A stretch of DNA of 64,000 bases from Hydrogenophaga sp. PAMC20947. Its GTDB lineage: Bacteria > Pseudomonadota > Gammaproteobacteria > Burkholderiales > Burkholderiaceae_C. Of the stretch, positions 16,445-25,881 are shown in pieces. The translations under genes were made by a program, and so were the position numbers. The stretch covers positions 2,294,001 to 2,358,000 of the forward strand of contig NZ_CP039252.1 of the NCBI RefSeq assembly GCF_004795855.1, in the 5' to 3' direction. Within the stretch, counting starts at the first letter, position 1. Each line of letters opens with the position of its first letter. Under the pieces are notes generated by a model that was given only the letters and a program-made list of their open reading frames with translations, did no database searches and was not told the DNA's origin.

Positions 16445-17932
16445 ATGATGGCGCTCTCACTCGATTTCCTCACCCTGCCCTTGCTGGCCTCTGCTGCGCT
16501 GGTGTTCTTTAGCGTGCTCGCTGGCGTCTTCTCTGCGCGCGCCGGTTTTTCCTTTCTGCTGGTTTTTCTGATTGTTGGAACGCTGGCGGGTGTGGACGGC
16601 CCCGGGGGCCTGGTGTTCAACGATTTCAAGCTCAGTTTCTGGGTGGGCAACGTGGCGCTGGCGGTGATCTTGCTGGACGGCGGCTTGCGCACCGAGTTCA
16701 AAACCTTTCGAACGGGCCTGAAGCCGGCCCTCTGGCTCGCCACCCTGGGGGTGGTGGTGTGCACCGGCATCACGGCAGTGGCCGCGCACTTTTTGCTGGC
16801 GCTGAGCTGGCCGCTGTCGCTGTTGGTGGGAGCCATCGTGGGCTCCACCGATGCCGCCGCCGTGTTTTCCCTGCTGAAAACGTCAGGCGTGCAGCTCAAC
16901 GAACGGGTGGCCGCCACGCTGGAAATCGAGTCGGGGATGAACGACCCGATGGCAGTGTTTCTCACATTGAGCCTCATCAGCATCGCCCTGGCGGCATCTG
17001 CCGCTCCCTTGGCCGGTCCGGATATCGACGGCGCCGCGCTGCTGATCGCCATGCTGCACCAGCTGGGTTGGGGTGCCGCGCTGGGGCTGTCCTGCGGCTT
17101 TGGTCTGGCATGGCTGCTGACGCGGCTCGGGCGCGGTCCCGACGGCGGCGGTGGCATCCGGGCTTTGCTGATCGTGTCGGGTGGACTGGCGGTGTACGCG
17201 GCCACCACTTGGCTTGGCGGCTCGGGATTTCTGGCGGTGTACGCCATGGGCCTGATAGCAGGCAACCGGGCCCGGCGCCAGGTGCGCCCCGCGCTCTCGG
17301 CCATGGATGGCTATGCCTGGCTGTCTCAAGCGAGCATGTTTTTGTTGCTGGGCCTGCTGGTCACGCCCAGCGAGCTGCTGCGCACGCTGTGGCCAGCGCT
17401 CGGGGTGTCCATGGTGCTGATGCTGGTGGCTCGGCCCATTTCGGTGTGGTTGTGTCTGGCGCCCATGCGGTTCTCACGCCAGGAAATGGCGTTTGTTTCA
17501 TGGGTGGGACTGCGCGGCGCGGTGCCCATTGTGTTGGCCGTGTTCCCCGTGATGGCGGGTGTGGCCGGGGCGCACACATTTTTCAACGTGGCTTTCGTGG
17601 TTGTGATCACCTCGCTCCTGCTTCAGGGCTCCACCATTGCCTGGAGCGCACGCAAACTGGGTGTGGCCTTGCCCGACCTGGACGATACCGCCGAGGCGCG
17701 CGAGGTCTTTGGTGACTTCATGATTGCGGGCGACACGTCGTTGCTCGACTTGTGCAGCTTTTACGGCCTGCCGGTGCCCGCGGAATCGGATCAGAGTGCC
17801 GCCACCTGGTTGTGCGAAGAGCTGCAACGCCCGCCCGTGGTGGGCGACAGTGCCTCGCTGGGCGCGGCCGAGCTGAGCGTGCGCGCCATGGACGGGCAGC
17901 GCATCACACAGATCGGTATCAAACTGGGCTGA
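16445..17932 (+). CDS. nhaP2: Potassium/proton antiporter of the NhaP2/CvrA type
   Basis: The 495-residue protein has about 12-13 transmembrane helices of the CPA1 family, with the ion-binding region ESGMNDPMAVFLTL and the preceding GSTDAAAVFSLL. After the membrane domain (to about residue 405) a cytoplasmic tail with DTAEAREVFGDFMIAGD and a domain ending ELSVRAMDGQRITQIG resembles the transporter-associated domain found in NhaP2. It exchanges cytoplasmic K+ (or Na+) for protons, helping with volume and pH control. It is shorter than E. coli CvrA because the C-terminal regulatory part is reduced. Two ATG codons in tandem (16445, 16448) are possible starts. Confidence 0.88.
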   Translation: MMALSLDFLTLPLLASAALVFFSVLAGVFSARAGFSFLLVFLIVGTLAGVDGPGGLVFNDFKLSFWVGNVALAVILLDGGLRTEFKTFRTGLKPALWLATLGVVVCTGITAVAAHFLLALSWPLSLLVGAIVGSTDAAAVFSLLKTSGVQLNERVAATLEIESGMNDPMAVFLTLSLISIALAASAAPLAGPDIDGAALLIAMLHQLGWGAALGLSCGFGLAWLLTRLGRGPDGGGGIRALLIVSGGLAVYAATTWLGGSGFLAVYAMGLIAGNRARRQVRPALSAMDGYAWLSQASMFLLLGLLVTPSELLRTLWPALGVSMVLMLVARPISVWLCLAPMRFSRQEMAFVSWVGLRGAVPIVLAVFPVMAGVAGAHTFFNVAFVVVITSLLLQGSTIAWSARKLGVALPDLDDTAEAREVFGDFMIAGDTSLLDLCSFYGLPVPAESDQSAATWLCEELQRPPVVGDSASLGAAELSVRAMDGQRITQIGIKLG

Positions 17933-18011
17933 AAACGGCAACTGGTCGGGCACGGCCGCTGCACGGACGTTACCGTCTGGCGGTGCGCCCGCTCTCTGCG
18001 CCTGCTGGCGA

Positions 18012-18055
18012 TTGACGTTGGTCCATCCACTGGCTTACATTACTGACCAGTCAGT
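18012..18055 (+). promoter_or_regulatory. Promoter and operator of the tetR-RND efflux cluster
   Basis: A -35 box TTGACG (18012-18017) and a -10 box TTACAT (18035-18040) are 17 bases apart. Immediately downstream is a perfect inverted repeat ACTGAC-CA-GTCAGT at 18042-18055 that would cover the transcription start. The TetR ATG follows at 18063. This is the classic layout for autorepression of a TetR gene and its efflux genes, with induction when a ligand releases the repressor. Confidence 0.75.
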
Positions 18056-18062
18056 CACTAAC

Positions 18063-18746
18063 ATGCCGCCATCTTCTTCCCCCACCAAGCGCGAACGGCG
18101 CAAAGAGGCGCGTCCAGGCGAATTGCTGGACGCGGCCCTGACCATTTTTGTCGAAAAAGGCTTCGCCGCCACCCGCGTCGAGGAAGTCGCGGCGCGCGCG
18201 GGTGTTTCCAAGGGCACCCTCTTCCTGTATTTCCCCAGCAAGGAAGAGCTGTTCAAGGCCGTGGTCCGGGAAACCATCTCGGGCCGCTTTGCCGAATGGG
18301 AGCAAGAGCTGGATGCGTTCGATGGCGACAGCGAGGCCTTGATCCGCTATTGCCTGCACGCCTGGTGGGAGCGCATTGGCATGACGCAGGCCTCGGGCAT
18401 CACCAAGCTGGTCATGAGCGAGGCGGGTCTGTTCCCCGAAATCGCCTCGTTTTACCAACAAGAAGTGATAGGCCCAGCGCACGATCTGCTCAAACGGGTG
18501 CTCAAACGCGGCATGGACCGGGGCGAACTGCGCCAGCTGGATCTGGAATACGCCGTGTACAGCCTGATGTCACCCATGATTTTCCTGGTGACCTGGAAAC
18601 ACGCGATGGCACCCTGCACACCCCCCTCCCAGAAAATCGACCCCATCGGTTTTATCGACTGCCAGCTCGATCTCCTGCTGCGCGGCATGCTGTACCACCC
18701 CGACACGACACACCGCCCGGGCGCCCCTTCTTCCACCTGTTGCTGA
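18063..18746 (+). CDS. TetR/AcrR-family repressor of the efflux cluster
   Basis: The 227-residue protein has a TetR helix-turn-helix at about 33-61 (VEEVAARAGVSKGTLFLYFP) after a basic N-terminus, then a helical ligand domain. The frame is open further upstream, but the ATG at 18063 sits eight bases after the operator repeat and is the logical start. Its stop overlaps the first base of the adaptor gene start (TGATG), so the two are coupled. It is expected to bind the inverted repeat at 18042-18055 and repress itself and the pump. The C-terminal tail (THRPGAPSSTCC) looks unconserved. Confidence 0.92.
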   Translation: MPPSSSPTKRERRKEARPGELLDAALTIFVEKGFAATRVEEVAARAGVSKGTLFLYFPSKEELFKAVVRETISGRFAEWEQELDAFDGDSEALIRYCLHAWWERIGMTQASGITKLVMSEAGLFPEIASFYQQEVIGPAHDLLKRVLKRGMDRGELRQLDLEYAVYSLMSPMIFLVTWKHAMAPCTPPSQKIDPIGFIDCQLDLLLRGMLYHPDTTHRPGAPSSTCC

Positions 18747-19933
18747 TGACCCCCATGCCCTCCTCCCGCTCTCCCTGGCTGAAATGGTTGTTGCTGGCCG
18801 CCCTGGTGGCCGCACTGGCGTTGGGCGTCGCACGCGCGCTGTACAAGCGAAAAACCCAGCAAGCCGCTGCCCAGACAGCCTCCCTGGCCCTGCAACAGGC
18901 AGCGATTTTCCAGCTCTCGGCCAACGATCTGGTCGTGGTGCAAAGCCTGGACATCGCCCAGGTCACGCCCATCTCCGGGTCGCTCAAAGCGGTGCAAACC
19001 GCCGTGGTCAAGGCCAAAGTGGCCGGCGAGATTACCGGTCTGAACAAGCGCGAGGGCGAAACGGTCACCGCAGGCGAGGTGCTGGCCCGCATTGACAGCA
19101 CCGAAGCACAAGCCCGCGTCCGCCAGACCGAGCAGCAGGCCCAGGCTGCTCAGGCCCAGGTGGGCATTGCGCGCCGGGCTCAAGACAACAACCGGTCGCT
19201 GGTCAAACAAGGTTTTATCTCGGCCACTGCACTGGACACCTCCAGCGGGAACCTGGCGGTTGCCGAAGCCAACCACCAGGCAGCGCTGGCGGCATGGGAG
19301 ATCGCGCGCAAATCGCTCGCCGACACCACGCTGAAAGCCCCCTTGTCGGGGCAAGTAGCCACACGGCTTGTGCAAAACGGCGAGCGCGTGGGTGTGGACG
19401 CTCGGGTCTACGAACTGGTCGATTTGTCGGCGTTCGAACTGGAGGCTGCCATCACACCCGCGCAGGCCGCAACGGTTCAGCCCGGGCAAAGTGCACAGCT
19501 CCAGATCGAAGGACTGCCTGCGCCGGTCGAAGCCCGCGTGAGCCGCATCAACCCGTCGGTACAGGCCGGCAGCCGCAGCGTGCTGGTGTATCTCAAACTA
19601 CCGGCAGGTGCCGGGATGCGCCAAGGCCTGTTTGCCCAGGGAACCATCGTCACCGGCCAGCTCAAAGGCCCCGCCGTGCCCCTCTCGTCGGTGCGCAACG
19701 ACAAGCCCCAGCCGTACCTTCAGGTGGTGAAAGACGGAAGGATCGCCCACATTCCAGTCAATCTCGAGCGCCAGGGCACGCTGGACAACGAACCCATGCT
19801 GCTCATCAATGCCAGCACAGCAAGCTTGGGCCTGGGCGATCAGGTGCTGCGTGTGCAGGCCGGCCTGATCCCCGCAGGCGAAGCGGTGCAGCTGCCCGGA
19901 GCAGCGGCGAGCAGCGCGGCTGCGTCCAACTGA
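18746..19933 (+). CDS. RND efflux periplasmic adaptor (membrane fusion protein)
   Basis: The 395-residue protein starts MTPMPSSRSPWLKWLLLA with an N-terminal membrane anchor (about 13-29). It continues with a split lipoyl domain (VVKAKVAGEITGLNKREGE and the partner TLKAPLSGQVATRLVQNGE) flanking an alpha-helical hairpin rich in Ala and Gln (about 125-190), then beta-barrel and membrane-proximal domains. It bridges the inner-membrane pump and TolC. The ATG at 18746 overlaps the TetR stop by one base. The order tetR-MFP-RND is usual for drug efflux operons. Unlike many, it lacks a lipobox. Confidence 0.92.
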   Translation: MTPMPSSRSPWLKWLLLAALVAALALGVARALYKRKTQQAAAQTASLALQQAAIFQLSANDLVVVQSLDIAQVTPISGSLKAVQTAVVKAKVAGEITGLNKREGETVTAGEVLARIDSTEAQARVRQTEQQAQAAQAQVGIARRAQDNNRSLVKQGFISATALDTSSGNLAVAEANHQAALAAWEIARKSLADTTLKAPLSGQVATRLVQNGERVGVDARVYELVDLSAFELEAAITPAQAATVQPGQSAQLQIEGLPAPVEARVSRINPSVQAGSRSVLVYLKLPAGAGMRQGLFAQGTIVTGQLKGPAVPLSSVRNDKPQPYLQVVKDGRIAHIPVNLERQGTLDNEPMLLINASTASLGLGDQVLRVQAGLIPAGEAVQLPGAAASSAAASN

Positions 19934-19959
19934 ACCCTTGAACAAGCGAACAGCCCGCC

Positions 19960-22900
19960 ATGTGGTTCACCCAAGTCTCGTTGCGCAACCCCGTGTTTGC
20001 GACCATGGTGATGCTCGCACTCATGGTGCTGGGCGTATTTTCGTTCCAGCGCCTCAAGGTGGACCAGTTCCCCAACATCGATTTCCCGGTGGTGGTGATC
20101 ACCACCGAATACCCCGGAGCCTCACCCGATATCGTGGAATCCGAGGTGACGAAAAAGGTTGAAGAAGCGGTCAATGCCATTGCTGGCGTCAACGCGCTGA
20201 GCTCGCGCAGCTACGAAGGCCAGTCGGTCGTCATCGTCGAGTTTCAGCTGAACATTGATGGCCGCAAGGGGGCCGAGGATGTGCGGGAGAAAATCGCCAT
20301 CCTGAAGCCCGCCTTCCGAGATGAAGTGAACGAACCCCGTGTCCTGCGCTTCGATCCCGCCAGCCGCTCGATCTGGTCGGTCGCGGTGATTCCAGATACA
20401 CCCAGAGACCCCACGCTCTCCCCTTCGTGTGATTCAAGCCCCCCCGACGAAGCCCGCGCTTGCCAGGAGCGGTCCAGCGCGGCGCGCAAAGGCCCCGCGC
20501 CATCGGCCGTGGAGCTCACCACCTGGGCCGAGCAAACGCTGAAGAAGCGGCTGGAAAACGTGCGCGGCGTGGGCTCTGTTTCGCTTGTGGGCGGCACCCG
20601 ACGGGGCATCAACATCGACCTCGATTCGGCAGCGATGGAAGCACTGGGCATCACGGCCGACCAGATCGTTGCGGCTGTGCGCAGCGAAAACCAGGACCTC
20701 CCTGTGGGCACGCTCAAGAGCGGCGCACGCGAGCGCGTGGTACAGGTGCTGTCGCGGGTGAAGAACCCGCAAGACTTCGGCCGCATCATCGTGGCCCGCC
20801 GTGGCGGCAATGCGGTGCGCCTCGATCAGGTGGCGCGCATCAGCGATGCCACCGAAGAAGTGGAGAGCCTGGCGCTGTACAACGGCGAACGCACGCTGCT
20901 GCTGGCGGTGCAAAAGTCGCAAGACGAGAACACCATCGCGGTGACCGACGGCCTGAAGGCCGCGCTCAGCGCCATGAGCGCCGAGCTGCCCCCGGCGTGC
21001 GGCTGGAGCAGATCGCAGATGGCTCGCGGCCCATTCGCGTGTCGGTCGACAACGTGCGCCAAACCCTGATCGAAGGCGCCCTGCTCACCGTGCTGATCGT
21101 GTTTTTGTTCCTCAATTCTTGGCGATCCACGGTGATCACCGGGCTCACCCTGCCCATTGCGCTGATCGGCACCTTCTTTTTCATGAACCTGTTCGGGTTC
21201 ACGATCAACATGATCACGCTCATGGCGCTCACGTTGTCGGTGGGCCTGCTCATCGACGACGCGATCGTGGTGCGCGAAAACATCGTGCGCCACGTGCAAA
21301 TGGGCAAGACACCCTACAACGCAGCGATGGACGGCACCCAGGAAATTGGCCTGGCGGTGCTGGCGACGACCCTGTCCATCGTGGCGGTGTTCCTGCCCAT
21401 CGGGTTCATGGGCGGCATCATTGGCAAGTTTTTCCACGAGTTCGGCATCACCATGGTGGCGGCGGTGCTGATCTCCATGTTTGTGAGCTTCACGCTGGAC
21501 CCCATGCTGTCCAGCATCTGGCACGATCCCGAGATCGAGAAGCACGGCCACCATGCCGCGCCCGTCACGCTCTACGACAAGACCATTGGCCGTGTCACGG
21601 GCTGGTTTGACCGCATGCAGGACGACCTGACAGACACCTACCAAAGCGCGCTGCGCTGGTCGCTGAAGCACAAGCTGATCACCCTGTTGCTGGCGCTGGC
21701 CACCTTTGTGGGCAGCCTGATGTTGGTGCCGATTTTGGGCAGCGAGTTTGTGCCCAAGGCCGACTTTTCCGAAACCTATGTCGATTTCCACACGCCCGTG
21801 GGCTCCTCGCTGCAGGCTACAGAGGCCAAAACGCGAGAGGTCGAAGCGGTGTTGCGCGAGTTTCCCGAGGTGAAGTACACGCTGTCCACCATCAACACCG
21901 GCAACGCGCAGGGCACCATATACGCCAGCATGTATGTGCGCCTGGTCGATCGGAAGGAACGTTCGCTCAGCGTGGACGCCATGTCGGCCCAGCTGCGCAA
22001 TCGCCTGCGCAAGGTGGCCGGCATCACGGTCACCCACGCGGGCTTGCGCGATGCGGTCGGTGGCCAGAAGCAGGTGGAGTTCTCGATCCAGGGCGACGAT
22101 CTGGCCGAACTCGAGCGGCTGAGCATTGAAGTGCTGGACCGCATCCGCCCCATCGTGGGTCTGGTCGACCTGGACACCAGCCTCAAGGCCAACAAACCCA
22201 CGGTGGATGTGGTGCTCAAGCGCGAAGTGGCCTCCGACGTGGGACTGGGCGTGAGCGCCATCGCCAATGGCCTGCGCACCCTGGTGGCCGGGCAGACGGT
22301 GGGCAACTGGCGCGCGCAGGATGGTGAGAACTACGATGTCAACGTGCGACTGGCCCCCGAGCAACGCACCCGCACCCAGGATCTGCTGGGTCTGCCCTTT
22401 GTGGTGGGCTCGGCCGCCGACGGTTCGGCCCGCGTGGTGCGGCTGTCTCAGGTGGCCGATGTGATCGAAGGCACCGGCCCCAACCAGATCAACCGGCGCA
22501 ACCTCAACCGCGAGGTGGCGATCAATGCCAACGTTTATGGCCGCTCCGCCGGTGAGGTCTCGGCCGACATCCGCCAGGCGCTCGACGGCATGCGCTTTCC
22601 GCCCGGTTACCGCTACGAGTTCGGCGGCTCGGCCAAGAACATGCAGGAATCGTTCGCCTACGCGATCTCGGCGCTGGCCCTCGCCATCATCTTCATTTAC
22701 ATGATCCTCGCCAGCCAGTTCCAGAGCTTTTTGCAGCCACTGGCCCTGATGACTGCGCTGCCCCTCACCCTGATCGGCGTGGTGCTCACCCTCATGATGT
22801 TTGGCTCCACCCTGAGCATGTTTTCGGTGATTGGCATCGTGTTGCTGATGGGTCTGGTCACCAAAAACGCCATTCTGCTGGTCGATTTCGCCATCCGGGC

Positions 22901-23237
22901 AAGGCGAGGGATCGACGGCGAGGCGCCTTTGCCCCGCGAGGCCGCGCTCTTGCTTGCCGCCAAAGTTCGCTTGCGCCCCATCCTCATGACCACGCTGGCC
23001 ATGGTGTTTGGCATGGTGCCGCTGGCTTTTGCCCTGACCGAAGGCTCGGAACAACGCGCGCCCATGGGCCAGGCCGTGATTGGCGGGGTGATCACCTCCT
23101 CGGTGCTCACACTGGTGGTGGTGCCTGTGATGTACTGCTACATGGATGATCTGGCCAACGCGATCCGGCGCCTTTTGAGGCTTTCGCCGGCCCCGGAAGC
23201 TGCGTCAGATCAAGAGCAGACCCCACGCGCTCAGTAA
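19960..23237 (+). pseudogene. RND multidrug efflux pump permease, frameshifted
   Basis: Reading starts at 19960 (MWFTQVSLRNPVFATMVM) and follows an AcrB/HAE1-type pump until about 20990. There the frame slips: the first frame ends at 21069, while the pump continues in the +2 frame (GVRLEQIADGSRPIRVSVDN) to 23237. The break is a five-C run at 20989-20993, where six C would restore ELPPGVRLEQ. The rest is intact: helices 2-12, LLIDDAIVVRENI (pump proton-relay region) and a normal C-terminus. A second oddity is an extra block of about 32 residues near 147-178. If the slip is real, no full-length pump is made and the cluster cannot efflux through it; a read error is the main alternative. Confidence 0.85.
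20396..20497. repeat. Repeat-like insertion inside the RND pump gene
   Basis: About 100 bases code for a Pro/Ser/Cys/Arg-rich segment (after SVAVIPDT and before APSAVELTTWAEQ) that RND pumps do not have. At base level the block is C-rich, with CCCC runs and an imperfect palindromic layout reminiscent of the G/C-rich intergenic repeats common in Comamonadaceae; a likely copy is at 51932-51987. The insertion keeps the frame, so the first pump frame continues through it. Resemblance to the repeat family is from memory. Confidence 0.45.
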
Positions 23238-23279
23238 AATGGACCAAGATCGGTTAACATACCCCATGGAGTATAAAGA

Positions 23280-23972
23280 ATGAGTTCCGCTACCGCCAAC
23301 CTCGCCCAAGCCCGATTCAACATGATCGAACAGCAGATTCGCCCCTGGGAAGTGCTCGACGCCCAGGTGCTCGAATTGCTCAACACAGTCAAACGCGAAG
23401 ACTTCGTGCCCGCGGCCCACAAAGCCTTGGCTTTCGCCGACATGGAGTTGCCGTTGACACAGCCTGCAGTGGACGGCCAAGCCATGCTCGCCCCCCGCGT
23501 TGAGGCCCGCCTGTTGCAAGACCTGGCCATCCAGCCCACCGACAAGGTGCTTGAAATCGGTGCCGGCAGCGGCTACATGGCGGCCTTGCTGGCCAGCCTG
23601 GCACAACGTGTGGTGTCTCTGGAGATCGAGGAAGGAATTGCCCGCCTGGCCCGAACCCACCTGCAACAAGCCGGCATCACCAACGCCGACGTGCGCGTGG
23701 CCGATGCCGCAGCAAACGGCTTTGCCGCCTGCGCCAACGAAGCCCCCTGGAATGTCATCCTGCTCAGCGGCTCAGTGGCCGAAGTGCCAGCGGCCCTGCT
23801 CAACCTGCTGGCGCCCGGTGGCCGACTTGCGGCCATCGTGGGTGACGAGCCCATGATGCGCGCGACTTTCATCACCCGCACGGGCGATGCCTCGTTCAGC
23901 ACCACCCAGCCCTGGGACACCGTGACTCCCCGCCTGCGCAACATGCCAGAACCCTCGCGCTTCCGCTTTTGA
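23280..23972 (+). CDS. Protein-L-isoaspartate O-methyltransferase family protein
   Basis: The 230-residue protein has the class I methyltransferase SAM-binding motif VLEIGAGSGYMAALLA (about 96-111) and the N-terminal family segment RFNMIEQQIRPWEVLD typical of the Pcm-like group in proteobacterial tolC neighbourhoods. Members methylate isoaspartyl residues or close analogues; this subgroup is divergent, so repair activity is not certain. GGAG lies eleven bases upstream of the ATG at 23280. It sits 42 bases after the RND gene and before the rhodanese and tolC genes. Confidence 0.88.
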   Translation: MSSATANLAQARFNMIEQQIRPWEVLDAQVLELLNTVKREDFVPAAHKALAFADMELPLTQPAVDGQAMLAPRVEARLLQDLAIQPTDKVLEIGAGSGYMAALLASLAQRVVSLEIEEGIARLARTHLQQAGITNADVRVADAAANGFAACANEAPWNVILLSGSVAEVPAALLNLLAPGGRLAAIVGDEPMMRATFITRTGDASFSTTQPWDTVTPRLRNMPEPSRFRF

Positions 23973-24008
23973 TGCGATGCAAACCCCTTCAACTGGAGCC
24001 CCCGCACC

Positions 24009-24356
24009 ATGATGTCCATCCACCCCGGCCAGCTGGACCAATGGCTGGCTTCAGCAGAGCAAACTGCACCAGGGCAAAGCCCTGTGGTGCTGGACGTGCG
24101 CGAGCCCTGGGAGCTGCAAACCGCTTCCGTGTCGGCTCAGGGCTTTGAGCTGATCCCCATGCCCATGCGCAGCGTGCCTGCCCGCTACCTCGAGCTGGAC
24201 CGCGACCGCCCGATTGCCTGCCTGTGCCACCACGGCGCCCGCAGTGCGCAGGTTGTGCATTTCCTGATGCAACAAGGATTCACCCAGACCGTGAACATCC
24301 ACGGGGGTATCAACGCCTGGTCGCACGAACGCGACCCGGCGGTGCCGGTGTACTGA
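24009..24356 (+). CDS. Rhodanese-like domain protein
   Basis: The 115-residue protein is a single rhodanese fold: VVLDVREPWELQTA near residues 25-38 and the active loop CLCHHGARSAQVVHFL (about 74-89), where CHHGAR places Cys as the sulfur acceptor. Such single-domain sulfurtransferases accept sulfane sulfur, but the physiological donor is unknown. It is cotranscribed with the methyltransferase gene (36-base gap) and precedes tolC by 47 bases. No signal peptide is seen, so it is cytosolic. Confidence 0.9.
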   Translation: MMSIHPGQLDQWLASAEQTAPGQSPVVLDVREPWELQTASVSAQGFELIPMPMRSVPARYLELDRDRPIACLCHHGARSAQVVHFLMQQGFTQTVNIHGGINAWSHERDPAVPVY

Positions 24357-24403
24357 TCCCAGGCACCACACGTCACCCCCCCCAAACGATCCAAGGAACG
24401 CCC

Positions 24404-25783
24404 ATGAACGCCAACACCGCAACCCGCTCCGCCCTGCGGCCACGTGCCCTCCCATCGTTGAGCCTCAGGCCAGCGGTTGTGGCTGCGGCTGCGCTGCTGG
24501 CGCTGGGTACCTTGACCTCGGCACAGGCACAAAGCCTGGCCGACCTGTACACGGCTGCGCGGCAGAACGACACCAGCATTCAGGCCTCTCAAGCCCAGTT
24601 CGACGCTGCGCAGGCCAAGGGTGAACAAGCCAAGGCCGGCATGCGCCCACAGGCGGGACTCGCCGCTGGCGCCAACTGGGCCAATGTGGACACCAGCCTG
24701 TCCTCCAGCACCACCTCCGCCAACAACCAAAATATCGGCATTGTGGCAAGCCAGCCTCTGTACCGCCCGGTCAACCGCCTCACCGAAGAACAAGGGCAAC
24801 TGGGTGTCGACATTGCCCGCGCGCAGCTTGACGCGGCCGAACAAGACCTGATCGTTCGCAGCGCCCAAGCCTACTTTGATGTGGTGGCAGCGCGGGACAC
24901 GCTGAGCTTTGTGCAAACCCAGAAAAAGGCCGTGGCCGAACAGCTGGCCTCGGCGAAACGCAACTTCGAGGTCGGCACGACCACCATCACCGACACCCGT
25001 GAAGCTGAGGCACGCTTTGATCTGGTGGGGGCCCAGGAAATCGCGGCCAGCAATGATTTGCGCATCAAGAAATTGGCGCTGGACCAGCTCGTGGGCAAAA
25101 CCAATGCCGATCCCAAGCCTCTGGCCAGCCAACTCACATTGCCCGACGTGCAGCCCGACAACGCAGAGGAGTGGGTGACCCGCAGCTTGCGGCAGCATCC
25201 CGTGGTGCGCCAACTCGACCAAAAATTCGGCATCGCAGAGTTGGAAGTCATGAAGGCCCAGGCGGGCCACAAGCCCACGGTGGATCTGGTGGGCCAATAC
25301 CAGATCACCCACGCGCCCAGCAGCTACTACCCTGCCATCGGCGCCTTCCGCACCAACACCGCCAGCATCGGGGTGCAGCTCAACCTGCCCTTGTTTGCCG
25401 GCTATGCGATCCAGAACCGGGTCAAGGAAACCCTGGCGCTGGTCGAACAGAGCCGGGCCGAGCGCGAAACCGCGCTGCGCAGTCTGGTGCAGGGCGTTCG
25501 CACAGCGTTTTATGGTGTGCAGTCGGGGCAAAGCCAGGTGAAGGCCCTGGAAGCCGCAGAAGCGTCGAGCCAGAGTGCCCTTGATGCCAACCAGCTGGGT
25601 TACCAAGTGGGGGTGCGCATCAACATCGATGTGCTCAATGCCCAAAGCCAGCTGTTCCAGACCAAGCGCGACCTCGCCCAGGCGCGTTACAACGTGCTGG
25701 TGGGCCAATTGCGCCTGAAACAGGCCAGCGGCGTGCTCAAACCCGAAGACCTGCAACCCATCAACGCCTTGCTCGCACCCTGA
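24404..25783 (+). CDS. TolC-family outer-membrane efflux protein
   Basis: The 459-residue protein has a signal peptide (cleavage around AQA, residue 42) and two OEP repeats with long coiled-coil regions, e.g. SLADLYTAARQNDTSIQASQ at the start and NQLGYQVGVRINIDVLNAQS in the second. The C-terminus (YNVLVGQLRLKQASGVL) is typical of TolC family I proteins. It forms the outer-membrane duct for RND/MFP pumps and possibly type I secretion. The ATG at 24404 with AAGGA upstream is chosen over the longer frame. It ends the efflux cluster, so loss of the RND gene would leave it free to serve other pumps. Confidence 0.93.
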   Translation: MNANTATRSALRPRALPSLSLRPAVVAAAALLALGTLTSAQAQSLADLYTAARQNDTSIQASQAQFDAAQAKGEQAKAGMRPQAGLAAGANWANVDTSLSSSTTSANNQNIGIVASQPLYRPVNRLTEEQGQLGVDIARAQLDAAEQDLIVRSAQAYFDVVAARDTLSFVQTQKKAVAEQLASAKRNFEVGTTTITDTREAEARFDLVGAQEIAASNDLRIKKLALDQLVGKTNADPKPLASQLTLPDVQPDNAEEWVTRSLRQHPVVRQLDQKFGIAELEVMKAQAGHKPTVDLVGQYQITHAPSSYYPAIGAFRTNTASIGVQLNLPLFAGYAIQNRVKETLALVEQSRAERETALRSLVQGVRTAFYGVQSGQSQVKALEAAEASSQSALDANQLGYQVGVRINIDVLNAQSQLFQTKRDLAQARYNVLVGQLRLKQASGVLKPEDLQPINALLAP

Positions 25784-25881
25784 CCCAAGGTCCGGCCAAG
25801 GTCGTTGAGCTGCGCTAAACTGCGAGGCCGCACGGCGCGGGCATGTGGTCTCACGCCGCCGGTTTCCGAGAAGGGTCATTC

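Noticed and set aside
20826..23054. Minus-strand open frame of 742 codons opposite the RND pump
   Set aside because: Low-complexity His/Gln/Gly-rich composition, with no start signal; a shadow of the pump gene.
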